Shown here: piece by piece, positions 19,460 to 27,900 of the stretch | How the letters are laid out: each line of letters begins with the position of its first letter | Numbering within the stretch: position 1 is the first letter of the stretch | NCBI RefSeq assembly: GCF_020886695.1 | Contig: NZ_AP024485.1 | Coordinates: forward strand, 3,043,001 to 3,107,000 | Origin: Pseudodesulfovibrio sediminis | GTDB taxonomy: Bacteria; Desulfobacterota; Desulfovibrionia; Desulfovibrionales; Desulfovibrionaceae | DNA: 64,000 bases | Direction: 5' to 3' | Position numbers and translations under genes: made by a program | Notes under the pieces: model-generated | The model's input: only the letters and a program-made list of their open reading frames with translations | What the model was told of the DNA's origin: nothing | The model's database searches: none

Positions 19460-20347
19460 GTGGAATATTATCTGCAACTTATCGTTAACGGTCTGGTTGT
19501 CGGGAGTATTTACTCTCTGGTGGCACTCGGATTCGTCATCATCTACAAGGCCACCAAGGTCGTGAACTTTGCCCAGGGCGAGCTGGTCATGGTCGGTGCG
19601 TACATGTGCTTTGCCCTGACCGTTCAGTTCCATATCCCGTTCATCTGGGCCTTCTTCATCACGCTCGGCTTTTCGGTGCTGCTGGGGCTGGCCATCGAGC
19701 GCATGGTGCTCCGACCACTCATCGGCGAGGAGCATATCTCCGTCATCATGGTCACGGTGGGCATGAGCTCGGTGCTCAAATCCCTGGTCCAGCTTTTCTG
19801 GGGCACGCAGATCAAGGTCTACCCTCAGGTACTGCCGACCGATCCCATCATGATCGCAGGGCTGCCGGTTGCTCCGGTCTACATCGCGGCGTTCTGCCTG
19901 TCAGTGGTCCTGTTCCTGATTTTCTCCGTTTTCTTCAAATATTCGCGCACCGGCATTGCCATGCGTGCCACGGCCTTTGATCAGCAGGCCGCCCAATCCA
20001 TGGGAATCGGCATCAAGAACATCTTTGCCATGAGCTGGTGCATCGCCTGCATCGTGTCTGCCGTGGGCGGCGTGATCCTCGGCAACATCAACGGCATCAA
20101 CTCCCACATCGGCCATCTCGGTCTCAAGGTCTTTCCGGCGGTTATCCTCGGCGGTCTTGATTCCCTGCTCGGTGCAGCCCTTGGCGGGTTGATCATCGGC
20201 GTGCTGGAAAATGTCTGTGACGGGGCGGCGCGGCAACTGCTCGGCCTCGGAGGATTCAGGGAAGTCGCGGCCTTTATCGTGCTTGTCGTCATCCTCATGA
20301 TCAAACCCTATGGTCTCTTCGGGACCAAGGAAATCGAGAGGGTGTAG
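19460..20347 (+). CDS. livH: branched-chain amino acid-type ABC permease, LivH-like
   Basis: 295 residues, nearly all membrane helices (about eight). LivH-family features include the start MEYYLQLIVNGLVVGSIYSL, VVNFAQGELVMVGAY and GLDSLLGAALGGLIIGVLE. It forms the inner-membrane channel with LivM. The start is GTG directly after the stop of the ligase gene, with GGAGG upstream, which shows translational coupling. Confidence 0.93.
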   Translation: MEYYLQLIVNGLVVGSIYSLVALGFVIIYKATKVVNFAQGELVMVGAYMCFALTVQFHIPFIWAFFITLGFSVLLGLAIERMVLRPLIGEEHISVIMVTVGMSSVLKSLVQLFWGTQIKVYPQVLPTDPIMIAGLPVAPVYIAAFCLSVVLFLIFSVFFKYSRTGIAMRATAFDQQAAQSMGIGIKNIFAMSWCIACIVSAVGGVILGNINGINSHIGHLGLKVFPAVILGGLDSLLGAALGGLIIGVLENVCDGAARQLLGLGGFREVAAFIVLVVILMIKPYGLFGTKEIERV

Positions 20348-20349
20348 TC

Positions 20350-21396
20350 ATGCAGGGTAAATGCGGTCTCTTTTTCACTTCGTACAAAGGCGAAGCCCAG
20401 ATATTCCAGTCGGGCTTTCAGAAGATCATGATTGTTCTGTTGATCATGGCGTTATGTGTGGCTCCGTTCGCACTCAACTCCTATCTGGTCTCGGTCATGA
20501 ATCAGATATTCATTGCGGTTATCGCCGCGGTCTCGCTGAACCTGCTCACGGGCATGTGCGGTCAGATTTCACTGGGCCACGGCGCGTTCCTTGGCGTGGG
20601 GGCCTACGCTGCCGGGCAGTGCACCCTCCACGGCGTACCGTTTCCGCTGGCCATACTGGCCGGTGGGCTGGTCACGGCCATGGTGGGCATGGTCTTCGGC
20701 ATCCCGTCGCTCAGGCTCAAGGGAATCTATCTGGCCATCGCCACCCTGGCGGCCCAGCTGGTGCTGGAATATTTCTTCCTGCACGGTGGTGCGCTGACAG
20801 GCGGTTCAAACGGGCTGCTGCTTGAATCGCCGCAGATCTTCGGGTTCACGTTCGACACTGAAGGGCGCATGTATTTCCTGCTCTTCTTTTGTGCGGCCAT
20901 GGCGCTGCTCATGGTCTCCAACATCATGCGCAGCAAGCATGGCAGGGCATTCATCTCCATCCGGGACTTTTATCTGTCAGCCGAGATCGTGGGCGTGAAC
21001 CTGTTCTGGTACAAGCTTATCGCCTTTGGCGTCAGCTCGTTTCTGGCTGGCGTGGCTGGCGGTCTGTGGGGGCACTATACCGGCTATATCTCTGCCGAGC
21101 AGTTCAATATCGGGCTGTCCATCTCCTATCTGGCCATGGTGGTCATCGGCGGGTTGGGCAGCGTTATCGGGTCGGTCTTCGGCGCGATCTTCATCACGCT
21201 GCTGCCCGAGGTGCTCAACGGCGTTGCCAACGGTCTGGGAGCCTTCTTCCCGGACGTGACCCAGTATATCGTGGCTCTGCGCGAAGGCGTGTTCGGCCTC
21301 GTGCTCATCCTCTTCCTGATTTATGAACCGGAAGGGCTGGCGCATCGCTGGAAATTGATCAAGGCGTACTGGAAGCTGTATCCGTTCGCCCATTAG
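20350..21396 (+). CDS. livM: branched-chain amino acid-type ABC permease, LivM-like
   Basis: 348 residues with about nine membrane helices. LivM-family sequence is recognisable (SLNLLTGMCGQISLGHGAF, IRDFYLSAEIVGVN, LGSVIGSVFGAIFI). It starts 2 nt after the livH stop and is the second permease subunit. An N-terminal soluble tail of about 25 residues (Cys- and Phe-containing) precedes the first helix. Confidence 0.92.
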   Translation: MQGKCGLFFTSYKGEAQIFQSGFQKIMIVLLIMALCVAPFALNSYLVSVMNQIFIAVIAAVSLNLLTGMCGQISLGHGAFLGVGAYAAGQCTLHGVPFPLAILAGGLVTAMVGMVFGIPSLRLKGIYLAIATLAAQLVLEYFFLHGGALTGGSNGLLLESPQIFGFTFDTEGRMYFLLFFCAAMALLMVSNIMRSKHGRAFISIRDFYLSAEIVGVNLFWYKLIAFGVSSFLAGVAGGLWGHYTGYISAEQFNIGLSISYLAMVVIGGLGSVIGSVFGAIFITLLPEVLNGVANGLGAFFPDVTQYIVALREGVFGLVLILFLIYEPEGLAHRWKLIKAYWKLYPFAH

Positions 21397-21489
21397 GCAC
21401 AATCCTGCACAGAGGTGCGGGTTCACCATAGAAATGACGCCCGATCGTTGCGGGAGGGCGTGGAACTTCAATCCCTTAGGAGATCGATA

Positions 21490-22719
21490 ATGAGGGTAGG
21501 TAAAATCATAACTGCGGCTTGCATCATGCTTCTTGCCGGGCTGATGCTCTTTGGCTGTGGAGGCGAAGAGCAGAAACCGGCTGAAACCAAAACCGATTCA
21601 CACAGTGAAGCCAAGGACGCGTCCCCGATTCTGGTGGGCGGTCTTGTTGACATGTCCGGTCCCACTTCGTCCGTGGGCGTCCCCTACGCCGCGGGCCTCA
21701 AGGCCGGCGTCAAATACGTCAACGACAACGGCGGCATTGACGGTCGCCCCATCGAATTTGATCTGCAGGACACTGCGTACAATGTCCAGACAGGTTTGTC
21801 CCTGTACAAGAAAATGGTCAACGAGAAGGTTGTCTGCATTCAGGGATACGGCTCGGCCGTGACCGAAGCGCTGACCCGCAGTCTGGCCAAGGACAAGATT
21901 CCCGATCTGTCCGCATCCTACTCGGCCCACCTGACCGATCCGGCCAAGGCTCCGTACAACTTCTTCATTGCCGCCGACTACTCCACGCAGGCCCGTGCTG
22001 CCATCAAGTACTTCCGCGACACCTGGACGGAAACACGCGCTCCCAAGATCGCGTTCATCTATCCTGACCACCCCTATGGTCTGGCTCCCATCAAGGGCGC
22101 CAAGGCCTATGCCGAAGAACTCGGCTTCGAGCTGGTGGGCGACGCCAACGTCTCCCTGAAGGCCATCGACGCCACCACCGAGCTGCTTCCCCTCAAGGAT
22201 GCCGCCCCGGACTTCTGCTGGATCGGCGGAACCACACCGTCCACATCCGTTATCCTGAAATCCGCCAAGAACATCGGCATGGACACCGTCTTTTTCACCA
22301 ATATCTGGGGATCGGACGAGAACCTGTACAAGCTGGCCGGTGACGATGCCAACGGGGCCTACTCCAACCAGGCCGCCGCTGTTTACGGAGACGACGTGCC
22401 CGGCATGAAGGCGATCATGGAGATCACCAACAACGAACCGCAGATGACGCACTTCACCCGTGGATTTGTGTCCATTCTGGTCATGGCCGAAGGCCTCAAG
22501 CGTGCTGGCGCCAACGGTCCCATCACCGGCGAAGCCGTCAAGACCGCACTGGAAACGTTGCGTGACTTCGATCCCATGGGATTGGCTCCGCTTATCTCCT
22601 ACTTCCCGGATGATCACCGCCCGAATATGGCTGTCTTCCTGTACACCATCAAGGACGGCAAGCTGACCTTCGTGAAAGAGCAGATTCTGGAACGCCGCGC
22701 CGACTGGCTCGGTCACTAA
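21490..22719 (+). CDS. livJ: ABC transporter substrate-binding lipoprotein, LivJ/LivK-like
   Basis: 409 residues. It has a lipoprotein signal with Cys23 (LMLFGCGG), a charged linker rich in Glu/Lys, then a type I periplasmic binding fold (GGLVDMSGPTSSVGVPYAAG, VNDNGGIDGRPIEF, GYGSAVTEALTRSLAKDKIP). It captures the ligand for the LivHMGF transporter. ATG 21490 is chosen because TAGGAG lies just upstream and the lipobox then sits correctly; an upstream ATG at 21415 would bury it. A strong hairpin follows the stop. The ligand may be an amino acid or an aromatic or aliphatic acid, given the two ligases in the operon. Confidence 0.92.
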   Translation: MRVGKIITAACIMLLAGLMLFGCGGEEQKPAETKTDSHSEAKDASPILVGGLVDMSGPTSSVGVPYAAGLKAGVKYVNDNGGIDGRPIEFDLQDTAYNVQTGLSLYKKMVNEKVVCIQGYGSAVTEALTRSLAKDKIPDLSASYSAHLTDPAKAPYNFFIAADYSTQARAAIKYFRDTWTETRAPKIAFIYPDHPYGLAPIKGAKAYAEELGFELVGDANVSLKAIDATTELLPLKDAAPDFCWIGGTTPSTSVILKSAKNIGMDTVFFTNIWGSDENLYKLAGDDANGAYSNQAAAVYGDDVPGMKAIMEITNNEPQMTHFTRGFVSILVMAEGLKRAGANGPITGEAVKTALETLRDFDPMGLAPLISYFPDDHRPNMAVFLYTIKDGKLTFVKEQILERRADWLGH

Positions 22720-22734
22720 AAAACAATAGAATTC

Positions 22735-22762
22735 GGTCGGGGGTGGCGAATCACCCCCGACC
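22735..22762 (+). promoter_or_regulatory. strong intercistronic hairpin after livJ (possible mRNA stabiliser)
   Basis: A perfect 11-bp GC-rich stem (GGTCGGGGGTG / CACCCCCGACC) starts 15 nt after the stop. It lacks a T tract, so it is more likely a 3'-end-protecting or processing hairpin than a terminator. Such hairpins often follow binding-protein genes and raise their mRNA level over downstream genes. Confidence 0.6.
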
Positions 22763-22900
22763 CCGTGTTCCAAAGATATTTTTGCGCCTCGCCGTCTAGC
22801 CAGCTCAAGAAGCTCGCATGGAGTTCCAGCGGCGCGACACACAGTTTTGGAGATGCTCTGACCTCTTTTCAAGAGGGGGCTTGAGCCGCCGGAGGCAAAT

Positions 22901-23701
22901 TTGAGTGATGTTTTAAAAGTCGAGAACCTCGAAGTCGTCTACAACGACGTTGTCCTTGTCCTGAAAGGGTTGTCCCTGGCCTGCCCGGAGGGGGAGATCA
23001 CGGCCCTGCTCGGTGCCAACGGTGCCGGAAAATCCACCACGCTGAAGGCCATCTCCGGCCTGCTGGAGACCGAGGACGGCGAGGTTACGGACGGCTCCAT
23101 CCTGTATAAGGATGAGGCTATTCAGGGGACCATACCGGAAAAGATTGTGCGCAAGGGCATCTTCCAGGTCATGGAAGGGCGGCGCATTTTCGAAGACCTG
23201 ACCGTGGAGGAGAACCTCAAGTGCGGGGCGTTTACCCGTCCTCGCAGCGAGATCGCCGAGTCCATGGAAAAGGTGTACGACTATTTCCCCCGACTCAAGG
23301 AGCGGCGCAAGCAGCTTGCGGGCTACATGTCCGGCGGCGAACAGCAGATGTGCGCCATTGGCAGGGCTGTCATGGCCAAGCCCGATCTGTTGCTGTTGGA
23401 CGAACCCTCCCTGGGGCTGGCTCCGCTGCTGGTGGAAGAGATTTTCGCGATCATCAAGAAGTTCAATGCTGAAGAGGGCGTGACCATCCTGTTGGTGGAG
23501 CAGAACGCCCGGGCCGCGCTTTCCGTGGCCAAACAGGCGTACATCATGGAGAATGGCCGCGTGGTCATGGATGGCACGGCCAGCGACCTGCTCAATAACC
23601 CCGATGTTCAGGAATTTTATCTCGGCATGGGCCACGGCGGTGACAAAAAGAGCTATCGTGATGTAAAACACTATCGTCGCAGAAAGCGGTGGCTTGGATA
23701 A
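22901..23701 (+). CDS. livF: branched-chain amino acid-type ABC transporter ATPase, LivF-like
   Basis: 266 residues. Canonical ABC ATPase motifs: Walker A LLGANGAGKSTTLKA, QVMEGRRIFEDLTVEENL, signature MSGGEQQMCAIGRA, Walker B LLLLDEPSLGL and switch His replaced by the LivF-typical Q (LLVEQNARAAL). The start is TTG 22901, supported by GGAGG 5 nt upstream. The basic C-terminal tail of about 25 residues is longer than usual for LivF. It works with the LivG-like ATPase. Confidence 0.92.
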   Translation: MSDVLKVENLEVVYNDVVLVLKGLSLACPEGEITALLGANGAGKSTTLKAISGLLETEDGEVTDGSILYKDEAIQGTIPEKIVRKGIFQVMEGRRIFEDLTVEENLKCGAFTRPRSEIAESMEKVYDYFPRLKERRKQLAGYMSGGEQQMCAIGRAVMAKPDLLLLDEPSLGLAPLLVEEIFAIIKKFNAEEGVTILLVEQNARAALSVAKQAYIMENGRVVMDGTASDLLNNPDVQEFYLGMGHGGDKKSYRDVKHYRRRKRWLG

Positions 23702-23817
23702 CGATTGTCCTTGGCGGGGCATCAGCACAGCCCTGGAGATTGATTATTTGAGTGGATGTGGAGGCGGTTTTTTGCGAGACTGTGTTGGTAAGAATTTCAC
23801 CGATTGCGGAGGTGGCT

Positions 23818-25056
23818 GTGTACTACAGTGAATATGAGACCGAACCGCGCGAAAAGCGCATGGCCCGTAAATGGAAAGCTGTCAGGAATGTGCTGGCCGA
23901 GGCCGAAAATTCTTCAGGCGAATTTCAGGCACGTCTCAGGAAATTGAATGCCTGCGCCAGGGATTTCAAGTCATTTGACGACTATGGGGCTATTCCGCCT
24001 CTGCGCAAAAAAGACCTTATCGACTGGCAGGCTGAGCACGGCATCGGTTGGTTCCTCAATTGTTCCCCCGGAGAACTCGGGCGCATCTATCAGTCCCCTG
24101 GCCCGCTCTTCGACCCCGAAGGCGTGGAGCCTGATTACTGGGCGTGGTCAGAAGGGTTTTTTGCTGCCGGTTTCCGTCCCGGAGACCTCGCGCAGATGAC
24201 GTTCTCCTATCACATGACTCCGGCTGGCCTCATGCTCGAAGAGCCGCTGCGGGATATAGGCTGCGCTGTCATTCCCGCTGGTCCGGGCAACACGGAGAAG
24301 CAGATCGAATTCATGACCCAACTGCCGGTCACCGCGTTTGTGGGCATGACCAGCTATCTCAAGGTTATCGGCATGAAGGCCCGGGCGGCCGGGCTGGATC
24401 TCAGGCAGGACTTCAAGCTCGAAAAGGCCTATGTGGCTGCCGAACCCTTGTCCGAAGCCCTTCGTGCCGAGGTTGAGGACATGTTTGGCATTACTATCCG
24501 CCAGGGGTACGGCACCGCTGATGTGGGGTGTATCTCCTACGAATGCATGGAGCTTGGCGGCATGCACCTGTCCAACTACCGGCATGTGGAAATCTGTGAT
24601 CCGGTTACCGGGGTTCCCCTGCCTGACGGGGAGCTTGGCGAGGTCGTGGTCACGCCGTTTTTTAATGATTATCCGCTGGTGCGCCTTGCCACGGGTGATC
24701 TGTCGTCCATGGACACATCCATGTGCGCCTGTGGCCGGACAGCCCGTAAGCTCACGGGATGGAAGGGGCGCGCTGATGATACAGTCAAGGTCAAGGGACA
24801 GTTCATCTATCCCGGACAGGCCGGTGCGGTCTTTGCCCAGTATTCTGATGTTTCCGGTTGGCAGATACAGGTAAAGAGTGTAAAGGGCATGGACGCGCTT
24901 GTCGTCGTGGTTGAGACCGCGCAGGCGTTCGATGAAGAGACTTTCGTCGCTGATTTTCAGGCGACCATGAAATTGAGACCTGTCGTCGAGATCGTTGCGC
25001 CCGGCACCCTGCCGGAAGGAGCACCCCGTCTCGTCGATGAGAGGACTTTTGATTAG
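23818..25056 (+). CDS. phenylacetate-CoA ligase (PaaK)-like AMP-forming ligase
   Basis: 412 residues from GTG 23818, chosen because GGAGG lies 5 nt upstream and the N-terminus YYSEYETEPREK then matches the short start common in PaaK-like enzymes. An in-frame start at 23752 would add 22 residues. Recognisable parts are MTFSYHMTPAGLMLEE, QGYGTADVGC and LVRLATGDLS. PaaK-like ligases activate aryl acids such as phenylacetate to CoA thioesters. Together with the LivGHMJF transporter and the other ligase it suggests use of aromatic or branched-chain amino-acid-derived acids. A terminator follows. Confidence 0.85.
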   Translation: MYYSEYETEPREKRMARKWKAVRNVLAEAENSSGEFQARLRKLNACARDFKSFDDYGAIPPLRKKDLIDWQAEHGIGWFLNCSPGELGRIYQSPGPLFDPEGVEPDYWAWSEGFFAAGFRPGDLAQMTFSYHMTPAGLMLEEPLRDIGCAVIPAGPGNTEKQIEFMTQLPVTAFVGMTSYLKVIGMKARAAGLDLRQDFKLEKAYVAAEPLSEALRAEVEDMFGITIRQGYGTADVGCISYECMELGGMHLSNYRHVEICDPVTGVPLPDGELGEVVVTPFFNDYPLVRLATGDLSSMDTSMCACGRTARKLTGWKGRADDTVKVKGQFIYPGQAGAVFAQYSDVSGWQIQVKSVKGMDALVVVVETAQAFDEETFVADFQATMKLRPVVEIVAPGTLPEGAPRLVDERTFD

Positions 25057-25090
25057 CCGGCTTTTGGCCGGGTTGCGGTCCTAATTGGAT

Positions 25091-25122
25091 GGGTCGGTGC
25101 CAAGAGCACCGGCCCTTTTTGT
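25091..25122 (+). terminator. terminator of the Liv/ligase operon
   Basis: A GC-rich stem (GGGTCGGTGC / GCACCGGCCC, with G-T pairs) and a short loop are followed by TTTTTGTTT. Confidence 0.8.
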
Positions 25123-25241
25123 TTGTATGGGGGCGGCTCGGCTTGCGACTGCTGCGTTCCTGTGGCGTTGCCATGGTCGAGAATGTCCGTTCGCGCCTGT
25201 TCTTTTCTACGCTCCGAGATCCTTCTCGGGGAGCGTTCCTT

Positions 25242-25889
25242 TTATTTCTTGATGGCGATCATGTTGAAACGGGTGAGTTTGATGGATCGCCGTGTGCCCG
25301 GCCCTGTCTTCAGCAGCTGCACTGCGGCCTGTTCGGTATATAGGGTGGAGGCGGAAAGCCCATCTACCGGCAGAATGACCTCCAGCGTGCGTTGTCCTGC
25401 GGCCGTGGCGGTGTGCATGACGGCTCCATGTGCGGCTGTGCCACAGATGATGACCCTTTTTATACCCTGTTCGCGGATAAAGGCATCGAGCACGGTGCCA
25501 TGAAATTTGTTCACACTGGCCTGGACGATGAGGTCTTTCTTTCTGGGTTTGACTTCCGGCAAAATGGTGTCTGGCGTGCCTCGGCTTGTGAGGCTGTAGA
25601 TAACGGTCACACCTGCTGCTCGGATTTTTTGCAGAAATGTGGCTATGCTGGAAACGGTCTCCAGACAGCGAGGGCGCCGTTTGGCGTTGCACGTCAATTC
25701 TTCAATGTCGAGAATGAGCAGGGCGGTGTCGGTGGGATTGACGATGACTTCGACCAGTTCGGGAGGAGCGGGAGCCTCGGCCTGCGACCAGATCGTGACG
25801 ATGTCGTCGTGGGCGCGCGTGGGGATGGCTGAGGCTGTCATGATCAGGCTGATGAGTGCCAGCACGATGAAGCCGTATTGTTTGCTCAC
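25242..25889 (-). CDS. exported isochorismatase-fold protein lacking the usual catalytic Cys and Lys
   Basis: 215 residues from GTG 25889 (AGGAG upstream); a longer frame to 25958 has no ribosome site. The N-terminus is a signal peptide (hydrophobic LALISLIMTASA, then a likely AHA-type cleavage region). The rest is a cysteine-hydrolase fold: the first catalytic Asp is kept (LLILDIEEL). The Lys position reads Gln in VQASVNKFHGT, and the Cys position reads Ala in CGTAAHGAVMHTA, where active members have Cys. The AH preceding it resembles isochorismatases, which carry Gly there. The function may be a different hydrolysis or just binding. It is monocistronic. Confidence 0.75.
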   Translation of the reverse strand: MSKQYGFIVLALISLIMTASAIPTRAHDDIVTIWSQAEAPAPPELVEVIVNPTDTALLILDIEELTCNAKRRPRCLETVSSIATFLQKIRAAGVTVIYSLTSRGTPDTILPEVKPRKKDLIVQASVNKFHGTVLDAFIREQGIKRVIICGTAAHGAVMHTATAAGQRTLEVILPVDGLSASTLYTEQAAVQLLKTGPGTRRSIKLTRFNMIAIKK

Positions 25890-26050
25890 GGTATGCTCCT
25901 TCTGAAAGATGATAGACGGACGCATACTATCAGAAATGGCGTTTTCTGGCACCTGCAATGTGCTTCCCCTGTCAGGCGGGGTCTATTGCGAGGTCTTTTT
26001 GATTGTGCCTTGGCTTGGCGATGGCTGTGGATGACGACTGGTCGGGCATA

Positions 26051-26100
26051 GAAAAAGCCCGGTTCCATCACGTATTATTATACGGGGAATCCGGGCTTTG
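26051..26100 (-). terminator. terminator of HesB-like gene 1
   Basis: On the minus strand AAAGCCCGGATTCC...GGTTCCGGGCTTTTTC-like sequence forms a long stem with a T tract. It matches in design the hairpins after the three other HesB-like genes. Confidence 0.75.
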
Positions 26101-26145
26101 GGTATCAACGCAGCACAAGGCCGCTTTAAGGATCAGAGGGAACGA

Positions 26146-26460
26146 TTACTGGGCGCAACCGCCGCCGCAGCTGCCGCAACCGCCTCCGCCACCGACTTCG
26201 TTGACGGATTTGATGGTGAAGCCATACTTGGAAAGGTCAATGGTTACCTCGCCGGCTGCTTCGGCCAGTTCTTTGTTGATGACGAAGGTGAAGGCGTCGA
26301 TTTCGACTGTGTTGTCGTCATCGCGTGCCTCGTCCAGAGCCAGGGTGAGCTGCATTCCAGCGCAGCCACCCCCACCAAGATGGACGCGGACCGGTTGGAT
26401 TTCCTTGTCAGCAAAATATGTGGTGAGTTCCTGCTGTGCAGATTCAGTGACTGTGATCAT
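26146..26460 (-). CDS. HesB/IscA-like iron-sulfur protein 1
   Basis: 104 residues, an A-type carrier-like fold: MITVTESAQQELTTYF, then the conserved Cys in GGGGCAGMQLTLALDE (Cys33 region) and a glycine/cysteine-rich tail (CGSCGGGCAQ). Classical IscA proteins bind iron or Fe-S clusters through one internal Cys and a C-terminal C-G-C pair; here the C-terminal Cys are spaced CxxC...C. It is the last of four tandem minus-strand paralogues, each with its own ribosome site and terminator. It may have a role in Fe-S handling or redox, but none is demonstrated by sequence. Confidence 0.85.
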   Translation of the reverse strand: MITVTESAQQELTTYFADKEIQPVRVHLGGGGCAGMQLTLALDEARDDDNTVEIDAFTFVINKELAEAAGEVTIDLSKYGFTIKSVNEVGGGGGCGSCGGGCAQ

Positions 26461-26580
26461 TGGGTTTTCTCCTAATTGAATGAGTTTCTTTAAGTATATA
26501 AGTAGGAATCATTCCTTGTAAAGAGGTGGCAGTGAAAAAATATGAATTTAGTAAAAAAAGATGCATGAGCAGAGTGCGTT

Positions 26581-27240
26581 GCAAGGCGCAAAAAAAGCCC
26601 AGGCCCGTCGCGTATTTCCATACGCAAGGGTGTGGGCTTTATGAAGCATACCTGAGGCATGCGATCTTGTAAGCCTCGAAAAACGCAGTCGATTCTTTTT
26701 CAACACGAGATCAGGCTGCGTAGCAGCTGTACGATTGGTGATCTGGGAGTGGGCTAATTGGCGAGAAGTAGTGAGCTGCAAGGCGCAAAAAAAGCCCAGG
26801 CTCGCCGCGTATTTCCATACGCAAGGGTGTGGGCTTTATGAAGCATACCTGAGGCATGCGATCTTGTAAGCCTCGAAAAACGCAGTCGATTCTTTTTCAA
26901 CACGAGATCAGGCTGCGTAGCAGCTGTACGATTGATGATCTGGGAGTGGGCTAATTGGCGAGAAGTAGTGAGCTGCAAGGCGCAAAAAAAGCCCAGGCCC
27001 GCCGCGTATTTCCATACGCAAGGGTGTGGGCTTTATGAAGCATACCTGAGGCATGCGATCTTGTAAGCCTCGAAAAACGCAGTCGATTCTTTTTCAACAC
27101 GAGATCAGGCTGCGTAGCAGCTGTACGATTGGTGATCTGGGAGTGGGCTAATTGGCGAGAAGTAGTGAGCTGCAAGGCGCAAAAAAAGCCCAGGCCCGCC
27201 GCGTATTTCCATACGCAAGGGTCTGGGCTTTTTGAAGCAA
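26581..27240 (-). repeat. 197-bp tandem repeat, three full units plus a partial fourth
   Basis: The unit start GCAAGGCGCAAAAAAAGCCC recurs at 26581, 26778, 26975 and 27172, an exact 197-bp period with only a few substitutions between units. Each unit begins with the terminator-like hairpin of the HesB-like genes and continues with about 140 bp of unique sequence including CGAAAAACGCAGTCGATTC. A 74-residue minus-strand reading frame is carried in each unit but has no ribosome site. The units look like amplified 3'-flank of HesB-like gene 2. They fill the gene-free stretch 26461-27266. Confidence 0.9.
27178..27232 (-). terminator. terminator of HesB-like gene 2
   Basis: On the minus strand AAAGCCCAGACCC...GGGCCTGGGCTTTTTTT forms a long stem with an inner GCGTA/TACGC arm and an eight-base U tract, 35 nt after the stop. 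It is the fourth copy of the hairpin present in each 197-bp unit. Confidence 0.85.
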
Positions 27241-27266
27241 CGCAGCAGATCGCTACTTATCGCCAA

Positions 27267-27608
27267 TTAGCAGTTGCAGCCGCCGCTGCCTGCGGAACCA
27301 CAGGTGCCAGATGAAGCGCAGCCACAACCGCCGCCACCACCGACTTCATTTTCGGATTTGATGGTGAAGCCGTATTGGGAGAGGTCAATGGTGACCTTGC
27401 CGGCTGCTTCGGACAGTTCCTTGTTGATGACAAAGGTGAAGGCGTCGAGTTCGACAGTGTTGTCGTCATCGCGGACTTCATCCAGGGCCAATGTCAGCTG
27501 CACTCCGGCGCAGCCGCCGCCACCGAGGTGGACACGGATGGGCTGCATTTCCTTGCCTTCAAAATATGCGACGAGTTGCTGGGTTGCCGGTTCTGTGACT
27601 GTAATCAT
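27267..27608 (-). CDS. HesB/IscA-like iron-sulfur protein 2
   Basis: 113 residues, clearly paralogous to gene 1 (MITVTEPATQQLVAYFEG, GGGGCAGVQLTLALDEVRDDDNT, YGFTIKSENEVGGGGG). The tail is rich in Gly/Ser/Cys and ends GSGGCNC. The internal Cys codon is UGC at the position that is UGA in paralogue 4. It has an independent ribosome site (AGGAGAA) and its own terminator. Confidence 0.87.
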   Translation of the reverse strand: MITVTEPATQQLVAYFEGKEMQPIRVHLGGGGCAGVQLTLALDEVRDDDNTVELDAFTFVINKELSEAAGKVTIDLSQYGFTIKSENEVGGGGGCGCASSGTCGSAGSGGCNC

Positions 27609-27777
27609 GTACTGTTCTCCTGATGTGGTTTGTTTTCATGTAGTATAGATATGAACGATGAGTTGTAAAGAGGTGATCTATTGAAAATCCCATAAAATCG
27701 AGATCGGTTCAAAGCGGTTGTTTGCGGCGCTGTTCATGCCTTGACTGATTTGCGAGAAGTCGTGAACGATGCGACGC

Positions 27778-27829
27778 ACAAAAAGCCCATGATCATTGCG
27801 TGTTAGGGTGCGCAATGGTCCGGGCTTTT
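27778..27829 (-). terminator. terminator of HesB-like gene 3
   Basis: On the minus strand AAAAGCCCGGACCATTGCGC...GCAATGATCATGGGCTTTTTG forms a stem-loop with a T run about 70 nt after the stop. It is homologous in layout to the terminators of the three sister genes. Confidence 0.75.
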
Positions 27830-27900
27830 GAACGCTGCCGATGAGCTGCTTTTTGACTGTATCGGAGTCTCTGCTCCAACAGATTCCTGATCGCGGTGGA

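Noticed and set aside
26548-27175. Three near-identical 74-77-residue minus-strand ORFs
   Set aside because: Each lies in one 197-bp repeat unit, includes a terminator hairpin as coding sequence and lacks a ribosome site.
26581-27240. CRISPR array
   Set aside because: The repeat period is 197 bp with no unique spacers, and no cas gene is nearby.
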